Below, in pieces: positions 44,174-52,705 of a stretch of DNA of 64,000 nt. A program made the translations under genes and the position numbers. Every line of letters starts with the position of its first letter. Position 1 is the stretch's first letter. A model generated the notes under the pieces. That model did not search any database. It was given only the letters and a program-made list of their open reading frames with translations, and was not told the DNA's origin. Source of the stretch: Paraburkholderia sp. BL9I2N2 (lineage in GTDB: Bacteria; Pseudomonadota; Gammaproteobacteria; Burkholderiales; Burkholderiaceae); contig NZ_SMGP01000002.1 in assembly GCF_004339745.1 (NCBI RefSeq), positions 248,001 to 312,000 of the forward strand, in the 5' to 3' direction.

Positions 44174-44764
44174 TCACTCTAACGTGAAGCGGTCCCGCGT
44201 CGTCACATAGTCGCTCGCGCCGAAACGGCCCACCGGGAAATAGTGTTGCAAGCGCACGCGCCACGTTTGCGTGTCGATCAACTCGTCCCGCGCGTGCAGC
44301 CGGTGCACGCGTCCGATGAAAATCTGCCGGCTCGTGGTCTCCAGCGTCTCCCATGTCGTGCACTCGAACGCGACCGGCGCTTCGGCGATGCGCGGCGGCT
44401 TGACATGCGAGCTCGGCACCGGTGTCAAGCCGACCTCGGCAAGCTCGCTCACATTCGGCGGCAACCGTTCTCCGCAGCGGTGCATTTTCCCGGCAATGGC
44501 TTCGTCCGCGAGATGCACCACGAACTCGCCGGTGCGCACGATATTTATCGCCGTGTCCTTCAGCGTGCCGTCGGCCACGCGGTTGACGCTGATCATTACG
44601 ATCGGCGGCTCCTCGCCGAGCATATTGAACATCGAGAACGGCGCGGCGTTGATCGTGCCGTCCGCGCCGAGCGTGGTGACGAGTGCGATCGGACGCGGCA
44701 CGATCAGGCTCGCCATCAACTTGTAACGTTGGTATTCGGTGATCGCTTCGAAGTCGATTTCCAT
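44174..44764 (-). CDS. Flavin reductase-like FMN-binding protein
   Basis: 196-residue protein of the flavin-reductase/DIM6-NTAB family (split barrel). Motifs: LMASLIVPRPIALVTTLGADGTINAAPFSMFNMLGEEPPIV and KDTAINIVRTGEFVVHLAD. Such proteins supply FMNH2 to a separate monooxygenase. The DszC/SfnB-like flavoprotein at 51323-52600 in the same locus is a natural partner. It is the last gene of the minus-strand group deacetylase-GntR-flavin reductase and is separated from GntR by 9 bases. Confidence 0.85.
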   Translation of the reverse strand: MEIDFEAITEYQRYKLMASLIVPRPIALVTTLGADGTINAAPFSMFNMLGEEPPIVMISVNRVADGTLKDTAINIVRTGEFVVHLADEAIAGKMHRCGERLPPNVSELAEVGLTPVPSSHVKPPRIAEAPVAFECTTWETLETTSRQIFIGRVHRLHARDELIDTQTWRVRLQHYFPVGRFGASDYVTTRDRFTLE

Positions 44765-44773
44765 GTCCGCCGC

Positions 44774-45508
44774 CTAGTTGGGAGTCGCTGATGCGGTGAT
44801 GCCGAGCAACTGGCCGAGGCTTTTTTCGCCGCGCATCCGCGAGGTTTCGATGCGTTCTTCGAGGTCGCGCAGATGCGCCTCCATATGCGCGATCGCGCCC
44901 GCTGCATCGCGCGCCTCGATGCAATCGACGATTGCCGCATGCTCCGCGTGTTCGCACGGCGCATGCCCCGGCGGTTCATACACGCCGACGATCAGCGAGC
45001 AGCGCGAGACCAGTTCCTTCAGATAGTTTTGCAGAATCGAGTTGCGCGCCAGCGCGGCGATGCGCATATGAAAACCGCTGGCGAGCGTCGCCCACGAAGG
45101 CTGATCGAAGCGATGCATCGCTTCATGTTCGCTCGCGAGCTGTTGACGCAATGCCTTGATGTCTTTGGCGTTCGCGCGCTGCACGGCCAGCTCGACCAGC
45201 ATCCGTTCGACGGAGCGTCGCGCCTCGAAGATCTCGCGCGTTTCCTCGGGCGTGGGTTCGGCGATCACTGCGCCCTTGTTCGGCCGCAACACGACGATGC
45301 CGTCATACGCGAGCTTTTCCAGCACGCGCCGAACCACCGCGCGGCCCACGCCGAACAACTGGCACAACTCGGGCTCCGGCAGCTTCGTGCCCGGCGTCAG
45401 ACGATGATTCAGCACGCCGTCGAAAATCGACTGGTAGATGCGTGCGTCTTGATCCGCGTCGTCTTTCACGACTTTCTTTGCGGTGGCCACGCCGGCTTTC
45501 GGGCTCAC
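44774..45508 (-). CDS. GntR-family regulator (FCD domain)
   Basis: 244-residue regulator with an N-terminal GntR winged helix (YQSIFDGVLNHRLTPGTKLPEPELCQLFGVGRAVVRRVLEKLAYDGIVVL) and C-terminal FCD domain (FHMRIAALARNSILQNYLKELVSRC, HAAIVDCIEARDAAGAIAHMEAHL). The GTG start at 45508 overlaps the deacetylase stop (GTGA), so the two are coupled. Its frame is open far upstream, but only within the deacetylase gene. It probably controls the divergent deacetylase and ABC-transporter promoters. An inverted repeat ATCGTT-N9-AACGAT lies in that region at 46582-46602. Confidence 0.87.
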   Translation of the reverse strand: MSPKAGVATAKKVVKDDADQDARIYQSIFDGVLNHRLTPGTKLPEPELCQLFGVGRAVVRRVLEKLAYDGIVVLRPNKGAVIAEPTPEETREIFEARRSVERMLVELAVQRANAKDIKALRQQLASEHEAMHRFDQPSWATLASGFHMRIAALARNSILQNYLKELVSRCSLIVGVYEPPGHAPCEHAEHAAIVDCIEARDAAGAIAHMEAHLRDLEERIETSRMRGEKSLGQLLGITASATPN

Positions 45509-46470
45509 GCAATGGCCGGGCGCACGATACCGTCCCGCTCCAGCACGTCCATATAATTCGCAATCGCGCCCGGCGTGGTGATCCACGCGTCGCCTCGGGC
45601 GCGTGCCGCGGCGATATGTTCGAGCGCGCGGCGCAGATGCCGCAAGCGATACGGCTGCCCGACCAGATACGGGTGCAGTGCGATACCCATCACGAGTGCC
45701 TGCGGCTGCGCGCCGCGATTGGCCTGTTCGAGCATCTCGTCGAACTGGTCGATGATCATATCGGCGAAGGCACGGCCATCCATATGGCGGCCCACCATCA
45801 TCGGCAGATCGTTGAGTTCCTGCGGATATGGGATCGACCACAGCGGTGCACCGCGCGTGGCCATTCGCACGGGACGATCGTCGTGACACCAGTTCAGCGT
45901 ATAGCGATAGCCGGTCTCGGCGAGCAGATCAGGCGTCAAGTGCGACTCCGAAATCCACGGCGAAAGCCAGCCGTGCGGCGCTGTGCCGGACACTTCCGCG
46001 ATCCGTTCGCGGCAATGCCGAAGCAGCTCACGCTCGCTGGTTTCGTCGAGATCGCTCTGGCGATGCGCGTTCGTGTGGCCGTGGCCGATCAGTTCGTCGC
46101 CGCGCGCCGCGCAGGCCGCGATCAGCTCCGGGCAATGATCGTAGAGCGCGGTGTTGATGAGCGTGCCCGCGGGCAACTCAAGTTGATCGAACAGTTCGAT
46201 GCAGCGCCACGCACCGACGCGATTGCCGTACTCCCGCCAGCTATGGTTCAGCACATCCGGCTGCGGCGAGACCGGACCGAGCGCGGCGCCGAGCCCTTCC
46301 CCAAAGGCAAAGTGCTCGATGTTGAAGCCCAGATAAACCGCGAGGCCGCTGCCGCCAGGCCAGCGGTACGCGTCGCTGTCGGTGATCGGGCGGTACGCGA
46401 AGCGGCCATGCGTGGCGAGCAATTGACGCGCGCGGTTCTCTGCAGCGGGCATGTTCCGTGTGTCGTTCAT
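45505..46470 (-). CDS. Polysaccharide-deacetylase-family hydrolase (PuuE-like)
   Basis: 321-residue NodB-fold protein. The N-terminal metal motif of NodB is not in its classical TFDD form; instead there is GLAVYLGFNIEHFAFGEG. The HxxxH-type motif is in GHGHTNAHRQS, and later motifs are HGWLSPWISESHLTPDLLAETGYRYTLNWCHDD and MGIALHPYLVGQPYRLRHL. This pattern fits the cofactor-light allantoinase/peptidoglycan-deacetylase branch (PuuE, HpPgdA) rather than chitin deacetylases. A cyclic-amide or N-acyl hydrolase in nitrogen-compound breakdown is therefore plausible. ATG 46470 was chosen by family match; an upstream in-frame extension lacks homology. Confidence 0.8.
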   Translation of the reverse strand: MNDTRNMPAAENRARQLLATHGRFAYRPITDSDAYRWPGGSGLAVYLGFNIEHFAFGEGLGAALGPVSPQPDVLNHSWREYGNRVGAWRCIELFDQLELPAGTLINTALYDHCPELIAACAARGDELIGHGHTNAHRQSDLDETSERELLRHCRERIAEVSGTAPHGWLSPWISESHLTPDLLAETGYRYTLNWCHDDRPVRMATRGAPLWSIPYPQELNDLPMMVGRHMDGRAFADMIIDQFDEMLEQANRGAQPQALVMGIALHPYLVGQPYRLRHLRRALEHIAAARARGDAWITTPGAIANYMDVLERDGIVRPAIA

Positions 46471-46819
46471 TTGAAGAAGCCGTGGGTGAGGAAAAGCGCC
46501 GGGCCGCGGCAGCGCATGAACCGGAATGGCCAGTTCATGCCCCGCGACGGACGCGGCACGCACCGTGATCGCGCAAAAAGAATCGTTGAAATCGCTAACG
46601 ATCGACGCTGCGGATCGTTTGCAATATGTGAGCCAACTCGTAGACGTTAAGCACACCGGCGCGTCGGCAATTCGTCAACCTCGCGATGCGAACGATGGCA
46701 CATGTCTTGCATTTGCTTGGCGTCGATCAGGCGCGGCATTGGTTTTCGTGCGCCTTGCTCTGCGTCGCTTCTTCGCCGCTTCTTCGCCGCTTTTTCGTCG
46801 TTCACGAGGACACCTCTTC
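46471..46819. other. Divergent promoter region deacetylase / ABC transporter
   Basis: 349 bases between divergent operons. It contains an inverted repeat ATCGTT-N9-AACGAT (46582-46602), followed by GGATCGTTTGCAATATG. The right end is pyrimidine-rich with imperfect repeats of TTCTTCGCCGC (about 46765-46800). GAGGA lies before the ATPase start. No gene is recognisable. Confidence 0.45.
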
Positions 46820-47878
46820 ATGATTCAGCCTGCTTCAACGGTGCTCGAAACCAAAGCCGCCGACATCGAACTGGTGCACGTGTCGAAGCAATATGGCGAC
46901 TCGCTCGCCGTCGACGCGATCGATCTGCGCATCGCCGGCGGCCAGTACTGCTGCCTGCTCGGGCCGTCGGGATGCGGCAAGACCTCGACCTTGCGCATGA
47001 TCGCCGGGCATGAATCGGTCACCGAAGGTGACATTCTGATTGCCGGCCGCAACGTCACGCGCGCCGAGCCCGCTGCTCGCGGCACGGCCATGGTGTTCCA
47101 GAACTACGCGCTGTTTCCGCATCTGAGCGCGCTCGACAACGTCGCGTTCAGCCTGAAGATGCGCGGCATCGCCAAAGACGTACGGCGCAAGCGCGCCGCT
47201 GAGTTGCTCGAACTGGTCGCCATGTCGGCGTATGGCGAACGCAAACCGGCGCAGCTATCCGGCGGCCAGCAGCAACGTGTCGCGCTCGCCCGCGCGCTGC
47301 TGAATCAGCCGGGCTGCCTGTTGCTCGACGAACCGCTCTCCGCGCTCGACCCGTTCCTGCGCGTGCAGATGCGTGCCGAACTCAAGCGCTGGCAGAAGGA
47401 ACTCGGCATTACCTTCGTGCACGTCACGCATTCGCAGGAAGAAGCGATGGCGCTGGCCGATCTCGTCGTGGTGATGAGCCATGGCCGTATCGAGCAGAGC
47501 GGCACACCGCACGAAGTGTTCAATCGTCCGCGCACCGAATTCGTCGCGCGCTTTCTCGGCGGCCACAACGTCTTCAATACCAACGGCCGGTCGTTTACCG
47601 TGCGCGCCGATCATCTGCGCATCGTGCCGCATGGCATTACGCCGGTGCAGACCGCGAGCGGCGACAACGGCTTGACGCGCATCGGCGGTGTGCCTTGCAC
47701 AGTGCGTGAAGCCGAATATCAGGGCACGCATCTACGCGTGACGCTCGATCCGCTCGACGGCTCGCCCGAACTGGTCTCGCTCGTGAGCGACGGCGATTAC
47801 GACCCGGCGCGGCTCGGTCCCGACGCGCGTGTGGTGGTCTGGTGGGAGGAGCGGGACGCGCATCCGCTCGCAGCCTGA
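46820..47878 (+). CDS. Spermidine/putrescine-type ABC transporter ATPase
   Basis: 352-residue ATPase of the PotA/FbpC/AfuC class. Walker A GPSGCGKTST, Q-loop MVFQNYALFPHLSA, signature QLSGGQQQRVALARALL, Walker B LLLDEPLSALD and H-loop VHVTHSQEEAMALAD are intact. A C-terminal TOBE-like domain starts near FTVRADHLRIVP. It starts the plus-strand operon ATPase - binding protein - two permeases - flavin monooxygenase, divergent from the GntR/deacetylase operon. The substrate is probably a small cationic or amine compound, by family only. Confidence 0.9.
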   Translation: MIQPASTVLETKAADIELVHVSKQYGDSLAVDAIDLRIAGGQYCCLLGPSGCGKTSTLRMIAGHESVTEGDILIAGRNVTRAEPAARGTAMVFQNYALFPHLSALDNVAFSLKMRGIAKDVRRKRAAELLELVAMSAYGERKPAQLSGGQQQRVALARALLNQPGCLLLDEPLSALDPFLRVQMRAELKRWQKELGITFVHVTHSQEEAMALADLVVVMSHGRIEQSGTPHEVFNRPRTEFVARFLGGHNVFNTNGRSFTVRADHLRIVPHGITPVQTASGDNGLTRIGGVPCTVREAEYQGTHLRVTLDPLDGSPELVSLVSDGDYDPARLGPDARVVVWWEERDAHPLAA

Positions 47879-47920
47879 GTATTGAATTTCGCGCATCAGC
47901 CAGGCGATAAGCGACATCAA

Positions 47921-47953
47921 CGAACGTCAAACGAACGTCAAACGAACGTCAAC
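47921..47953 (+). repeat. Three tandem copies of an 11-bp unit
   Basis: CGAACGTCAAA occurs three times in a row (the last ending in C), directly before the ribosome site of the binding-protein gene. One turn of the helix per unit would present three equivalent sites on one DNA face. It may instead be a slippage product in the leader. Confidence 0.7.
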
Positions 47954-47966
47954 TGAGGAGAAAGCA

Positions 47967-49262
47967 ATGAGTGAAGCGAACGAAAGCCCGGCAGCGGCCG
48001 CAACGGATGTGAAGGAAAAAGGCCTGTCGCGCCGCACGTTCATCAAAGGCGCGGTGGCGGCGGCCGGCATTGCCGGTTTTCCGTACGTGCACGCGCAGGA
48101 GAAAATCACGTTGCGCTACCTCGGCACGGCGGTCAACCAGAGCGCCGACATCGCGAAGAAATTCAAGGAAGACACCGGCATCGAGATTCAATACGTGCCG
48201 GTAACCACCGACGACGTCGCCAAACGCATCATCACCCAGCCGAACTCGTTCGACATCGTCGACACCGAATACTTTGCGCTCAAGAAGCTGATTCCGGCGG
48301 GCACGCTGGCCGGCATGGACGCAAAGCGCATCAAGCTCGCCGACAAGATCACGCCAGTGCTCACGCGCGGCGAAGTCAACGGCAAAAAGATCGGCGATCA
48401 AGGCACGGCGCCGAAGAAGGTCATGTTTCTCACCGGCCCGCGTTCCACGGAATTCTCCGCCACGCCGACCGAGTGGATGACGCTGATTCCCACGACATAC
48501 AACGCGGATACGCTCGGCATCCGGCCCGACCTGATCAAACGGCCCGTCGACAGTTGGGCGGAGCTGCTCAATCCGCAGTTCAAGGGCAAGGCCGCACTGT
48601 TGAACATCCCCGCGATCGGCATCATGGACTCGGCCATGGCGATCGAGGCGATGGGTCACATGAAATACGGCGACAAAGGCAACATGACCAAGGCCGAGAT
48701 CGACCAGACCATCAAGATCCTGATCGAAGCGAAGCGCGCCGGCCAGTTCCGCGCATTCTGGAAAGACTTCAACGAGAGCGTGAACCTGATGGCCTCGGGC
48801 GAAGTGGTGATCCAGTCGATGTGGTCGCCTGCCGTGACGAAAGTCCGCACCATGGGTGTCGCCTGTAAATTCCAGCCGCTCAAGGAAGGTTATCGCTCGT
48901 GGGCGTCGGGCTTCGGTTTCCCGCGCTCGTTGCAAGGCAAGAAGCTCGACGCCGCCTATCAGTTCGTCAACTGGTTCCAGGACGGCTGGGCGGGTGCGTA
49001 CCTGATGCGTCAGGGCTACTACTCGGGCGTGCTGGAGACCGCGAAGACGCACATGCAGCCCTACGAGTGGGACTACTGGATCGAGGGCAAACCGGCCGCG
49101 CAGGACATCAAGGCGCCGGACGGCCAGTTGCTCGAAAAGACCGGCACCGTGCGTGACGGCGGTTCGTACAACCAGCGCATGGGCGCGATTGCCTGCTGGA
49201 ACGCGGTGATGGACGAGAACATCTACATGGTCCAGAAGTGGAACGAGTTCATCGCAGCTTGA
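47967..49262 (+). CDS. ABC transporter binding protein (PotD-like, Tat signal)
   Basis: 431-residue extracellular solute-binding protein of the spermidine/putrescine class. The N-terminus has a twin-arginine motif SRRTFIKGAVAAAGIAGFP, so it is exported folded by Tat. The mature protein includes KKFKEDTGIEIQYVPVTTDDVAKRI, VDSWAELLNPQFKGKAALLNIPAIGIMDSAMA and SGEVVIQSMWSPAV. A long polar stretch (about 20 residues) precedes the Tat motif. GAGGAG precedes the ATG. Ligand unknown; the neighbouring deacetylase-like hydrolase, GGT and monooxygenase suggest a nitrogen-containing organic compound. Confidence 0.88.
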   Translation: MSEANESPAAAATDVKEKGLSRRTFIKGAVAAAGIAGFPYVHAQEKITLRYLGTAVNQSADIAKKFKEDTGIEIQYVPVTTDDVAKRIITQPNSFDIVDTEYFALKKLIPAGTLAGMDAKRIKLADKITPVLTRGEVNGKKIGDQGTAPKKVMFLTGPRSTEFSATPTEWMTLIPTTYNADTLGIRPDLIKRPVDSWAELLNPQFKGKAALLNIPAIGIMDSAMAIEAMGHMKYGDKGNMTKAEIDQTIKILIEAKRAGQFRAFWKDFNESVNLMASGEVVIQSMWSPAVTKVRTMGVACKFQPLKEGYRSWASGFGFPRSLQGKKLDAAYQFVNWFQDGWAGAYLMRQGYYSGVLETAKTHMQPYEWDYWIEGKPAAQDIKAPDGQLLEKTGTVRDGGSYNQRMGAIACWNAVMDENIYMVQKWNEFIAA

Positions 49263-49357
49263 TCGGCGCCGTGGTTCGATATGACAGCCGGCACGCGACA
49301 CGCCGGCTGTCACCAGCTGTCCGAATCAACGCATAGTCATTCTTTAGAAACACGCCC

Positions 49358-50272
49358 ATGGCAACGATCGACCTTCCCTCGCACGCGCAGGACGAGCCCG
49401 TCAAACACCGCCGAGCGCCGGCGTGGTTACAGGCGACGCCGCTCTCGCTGACCTTCCTGCTGTTTTTCATCGTGCCGCTGGTCATCACGCTGATCGTCAG
49501 TTTCTGGGACTTCAACGAATACCAGATTATCCCTGCGTTCACGTTGAAGAACTACGCGGCGATCTTCAACGGCTGCTCGTCGCTGACGGATGTCTGCGTC
49601 ACCTTCAAGACGTACTGGTCGACACTCAGGTTCTGCGCGATCGTGTGGGCGGTGACCTTGCTGCTGGGGTTTTCGATCGCCTACTTCCTCGCCTTCCATG
49701 TGCGCACCACGAGCATGCAGACTGTGCTGTTCCTCGTCTGCACGATTCCGTTCTGGACTTCGAACGTGATCCGCATGATTTCGTGGATGCCGCTGCTCGG
49801 GCGCAACGGTCTCGTGAATCAGGCTCTGCTCGGCACGCACGTGATCGATCAGCCGCTGGAATGGCTGCTGTACTCGAACTTTTCGGTGGTGCTCGCTTTC
49901 GTTCACCTCTACACGTTCTTCATGATCGTGCCGATCTTCAACGCGATGATGCGTATCGACCGCTCGCTCCTCGAAGCCGCGCGCGATGCCGGCGCGAGCG
50001 GCTGGCAAGTGGTGCGCGACGTGGTCCTGCCGCTGTCGAAAACCGGCATCGTGATCGGTTCGATCTTCGTCATCACGATCGTGATGGGCGATTTCCTGAC
50101 CGTCGGCGTGATGGGCGGCCAGCAGATCGCGTCGGTGGGCAAGATCATTCAGGTGCAAACCGGCTACCTGCAATTTCCCGCAGCAGCCGCCAACGCGATC
50201 ATGCTGCTCGCCGTGGTGCTGATGATCGTGTGGGGTTTGACGCGGGTCGTCGACATTCGCAAGGAGCTGTGA
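49358..50272 (+). CDS. ABC transporter permease (PotB-like)
   Basis: 304-residue permease with six TM segments, beginning ATPLSLTFLLFFIVPLVITLIVSFW. The EAA loop is LLEAARDAGASGWQVVRDVVLPLSKTGI. It pairs with the next permease in the heterodimeric channel of the spermidine/putrescine-type transporter. It starts 95 bases after the binding protein, and the ribosome site before ATG 49358 is weak. The stop is two bases before the next start. Confidence 0.9.
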   Translation: MATIDLPSHAQDEPVKHRRAPAWLQATPLSLTFLLFFIVPLVITLIVSFWDFNEYQIIPAFTLKNYAAIFNGCSSLTDVCVTFKTYWSTLRFCAIVWAVTLLLGFSIAYFLAFHVRTTSMQTVLFLVCTIPFWTSNVIRMISWMPLLGRNGLVNQALLGTHVIDQPLEWLLYSNFSVVLAFVHLYTFFMIVPIFNAMMRIDRSLLEAARDAGASGWQVVRDVVLPLSKTGIVIGSIFVITIVMGDFLTVGVMGGQQIASVGKIIQVQTGYLQFPAAAANAIMLLAVVLMIVWGLTRVVDIRKEL

Positions 50273-50274
50273 AG

Positions 50275-51180
50275 ATGCAGGCCATTCGCCCCAAACATCG
50301 GGAGCGCCGTCCGGCGAGTTTCTACTGGCTCGCGCTGCTGTTCGGCCTGTTCGTGCTGTTTCTCTACGGACCGGTGATCACCATTTTCATTCTGTCGTTT
50401 CAGGGCCCCGAGGGCGGCCTCACGTTTCCGATGCGCGGTGTGTCGCTGCACTGGTTCGCGATGCTGCGCGACGGTGTGGGCGATGTCGACATCTGGGGCG
50501 CGTTCGGGCGTTCCGTGCGGCTCGCGTTGGCGGTCACCGTGCTGACGGTGCTGTTTTCCGTCGCCGCGGGCCTCGCGTTTCGCCGAAAGTTTCGCGGCGA
50601 TACAGCGGTGTTTTATGTCTCCGTGGCCAGTCTGATCATGCCGTCCATTATCGTTTCGCTCGGCATCGGCCTGACGTTCCGTCTGCTGGATAACGGCGTG
50701 AAGTACTTCGCCTCCGCGTGGGGCTATCAGTCTTTCGCCGACAGCTATACCACTTCGATGGGCCTCTTCACGTCCGCACTCGGCGCACATCTGACATGGA
50801 CGCTGCCGTTCGGTTTGCTCGTCATGTTCGCGGTGTTCAACCGCTTCAATCCGGCTTACGAAGAAGCGTCGCGCGATCTGGGCGCAACGCCGTGGCAGAG
50901 TTTCCGGCACGTGGTGCTGCCTATCATCGGTCCGTCGGTGGTGGGCGTCGCCATGTTCGGCTTCACGCTCTCATGGGACGAGATTGCCCGCACCTCGCAG
51001 GCGATCGGAGATCAGAACACCTTGCCGCTGGAATTGCAGGGCCTCACCACGTCGGTGACTACACCGGTGATCTACGCGCTGGGCACCATGACGACGGTGT
51101 TATCGTTGACCGTGATGGGCGTGTGTCTGCTTGCCGTGCGATTGCTGGCGCGCAGGCGCGCAGTGGCAGGATTGAAATAA
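50275..51180 (+). CDS. ABC transporter permease (PotC-like)
   Basis: 301-residue permease of the PotC class with TM1 YWLALLFGLFVLFLYGPVITIFILSF. The EAA loop is YEEASRDLGATPWQSFRHVVLPIIGPSVVG. AAGGAG lies within the end of the preceding permease gene, eight bases before ATG 50275. The upstream open frame inside the previous gene is a shadow. It completes the transporter; the monooxygenase gene follows after 142 bases. Confidence 0.9.
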   Translation: MQAIRPKHRERRPASFYWLALLFGLFVLFLYGPVITIFILSFQGPEGGLTFPMRGVSLHWFAMLRDGVGDVDIWGAFGRSVRLALAVTVLTVLFSVAAGLAFRRKFRGDTAVFYVSVASLIMPSIIVSLGIGLTFRLLDNGVKYFASAWGYQSFADSYTTSMGLFTSALGAHLTWTLPFGLLVMFAVFNRFNPAYEEASRDLGATPWQSFRHVVLPIIGPSVVGVAMFGFTLSWDEIARTSQAIGDQNTLPLELQGLTTSVTTPVIYALGTMTTVLSLTVMGVCLLAVRLLARRRAVAGLK

Positions 51181-51322
51181 GCCGCGCGCCTTGCGGTGGC
51201 AAGCGCCCGGACCATTTCACTCCTGCTGCTAAGAATCGGCCAAATACTTGGTTGCTAGCACCCTGCCGCGTCCCTTACCGTTCTCTGATTGCGCCTCACG
51301 CGCACCCCGTTTCGGAGAACCC

Positions 51323-52600
51323 ATGTCCGCAGTTCAATCAACGAATCCCGATCACAGCATCGCCGACGCCGCGCAACTTTTCGGCGACGACCCGCTGACG
51401 CGTCGCTTCGCGCCGGTTTTCGCGCGTATCGCCGAGGGCGCGGTCGAACGCGAGCAGCATCGCGAACTCGCTTATGCGCCCGTCGAGTGGCTGCGCGAAG
51501 CGGGCTACACCAAACTGCGCGTGCCGAGGCAGTACGGCGGTGAAGGCATCTCGCTCGCGCAGTTCTTCGCGCTGGTGACGCGCCTGGGCGAGGCGGATTC
51601 GAATCTGCCGCAAATCCTGCGCGTGCATGGTGGCTTTATCGAGTCGCTGCTGGAACAAGACGACGAATCGCTGCGCGACCGCTGGCTCACGCGGATTGCG
51701 CAAGGTCAGATCGTCGGTGGCGCGGTGTCCGAGCGCACCAGCGTCACCAACAACAGCGTGCGTCTCACGCAAACCAACGGCGCATGGCATCTGGATGGCG
51801 AGAAGTACTACACCACGGGCACGCTCTACGCGGACTGGGTGGACGTCACCGCGCACGACGGCCAGAGCGACGTGCGCGTGCTCGTCAAAGCCGACGCGCC
51901 GGGCCTCGAACGCATCGACGATTGGGATGGTTTCGGACAACGGCTCACGGGCAGCGGCACGGCGCGCTTCACACATGTGCCGGTTTCGCACGACAACCTC
52001 TACCGTCGCTATAACGCATCCGAGCCGCGTCGCAACAGCCTGCTCACGGCTTACTACCAGGCGCTGCATGTCGCGAATCTCGCGGGGATCAGCCGCGCGG
52101 CCTTGCGCGATGCGGTCGCGTTCACGCAAGCCAGGACCCGCACGTTCGGTGTGCCGGGCGAATCGAGTCCGCGTGACAATCCGCTCGTGCATCGCGTGGT
52201 CGGCCGCCTCGCGAGCCTGGCTTACTCGACGCAGAGCATCAGCGCGTCGCTTGCGCGCGCCATCGACGATGTCTCGGTCGCGCGGCATGAAGGCCGCACC
52301 AGCGAACAGACGTACATCAACCTGGACATCCAGACCTTCCAGGCGCAACAGATCGCCATCGAGCAGACGCTGCAAGCCGCGACGCTACTGTTCGAAGTGG
52401 GCGGGGCGTCGGCGACCAGCGAGGCGCGCCGCTTCGATCGCTACTGGCGCAATGCTCGCGTGCTGGCGTCGCACAATCCCGCGATCATTCGCGAGGCCGC
52501 GATCGGTGATTTTTACCTGAACGGCAAGGCGCATAGCGAGCGCTTCGGTGTGGCGCGGCAAGCGGCATCGGCGACGGAACTGGCAGCGGCACCGGCATAA
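51323..52600 (+). CDS. Acyl-CoA-dehydrogenase-fold flavin monooxygenase (DszC/SfnB-like)
   Basis: 425-residue protein with the acyl-CoA dehydrogenase fold: GYTKLRVPRQYGGEGISLAQFFALVTRLGEADSNLPQILRVHGGF (N-terminal domain), GGAVSERTSVTNNSVRL and WHLDGEKYYTTGTLYADW (middle barrel), and a C-terminal helical domain ending RNARVLASHNPAIIREAAIGDFYLNG. The HNP motif near the end and the lack of the usual acyl-CoA catalytic Glu region favour FMNH2-dependent monooxygenases such as DszC, SfnB or NtaA-like enzymes. The flavin reductase at 44174-44764 could supply FMNH2. GGAG precedes ATG 51323. It probably oxygenates the compound imported by the transporter encoded upstream. Confidence 0.82.
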   Translation: MSAVQSTNPDHSIADAAQLFGDDPLTRRFAPVFARIAEGAVEREQHRELAYAPVEWLREAGYTKLRVPRQYGGEGISLAQFFALVTRLGEADSNLPQILRVHGGFIESLLEQDDESLRDRWLTRIAQGQIVGGAVSERTSVTNNSVRLTQTNGAWHLDGEKYYTTGTLYADWVDVTAHDGQSDVRVLVKADAPGLERIDDWDGFGQRLTGSGTARFTHVPVSHDNLYRRYNASEPRRNSLLTAYYQALHVANLAGISRAALRDAVAFTQARTRTFGVPGESSPRDNPLVHRVVGRLASLAYSTQSISASLARAIDDVSVARHEGRTSEQTYINLDIQTFQAQQIAIEQTLQAATLLFEVGGASATSEARRFDRYWRNARVLASHNPAIIREAAIGDFYLNGKAHSERFGVARQAASATELAAAPA

Positions 52601-52705
52601 AGACCATCATCGCGCGACCGGAACGCGGGTCGCCGGCTTCATGTGGCACAGTATCGTCAGACGCATGCGCTAAGCTTGCGCAACCGAACAGCCCTGACGA
52701 GCGAC

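Noticed and set aside
47921..47953. Short tandem repeat considered as a CRISPR remnant
   Set aside because: Units are 11 bases with no spacers and no cas genes; it is a simple tandem repeat.
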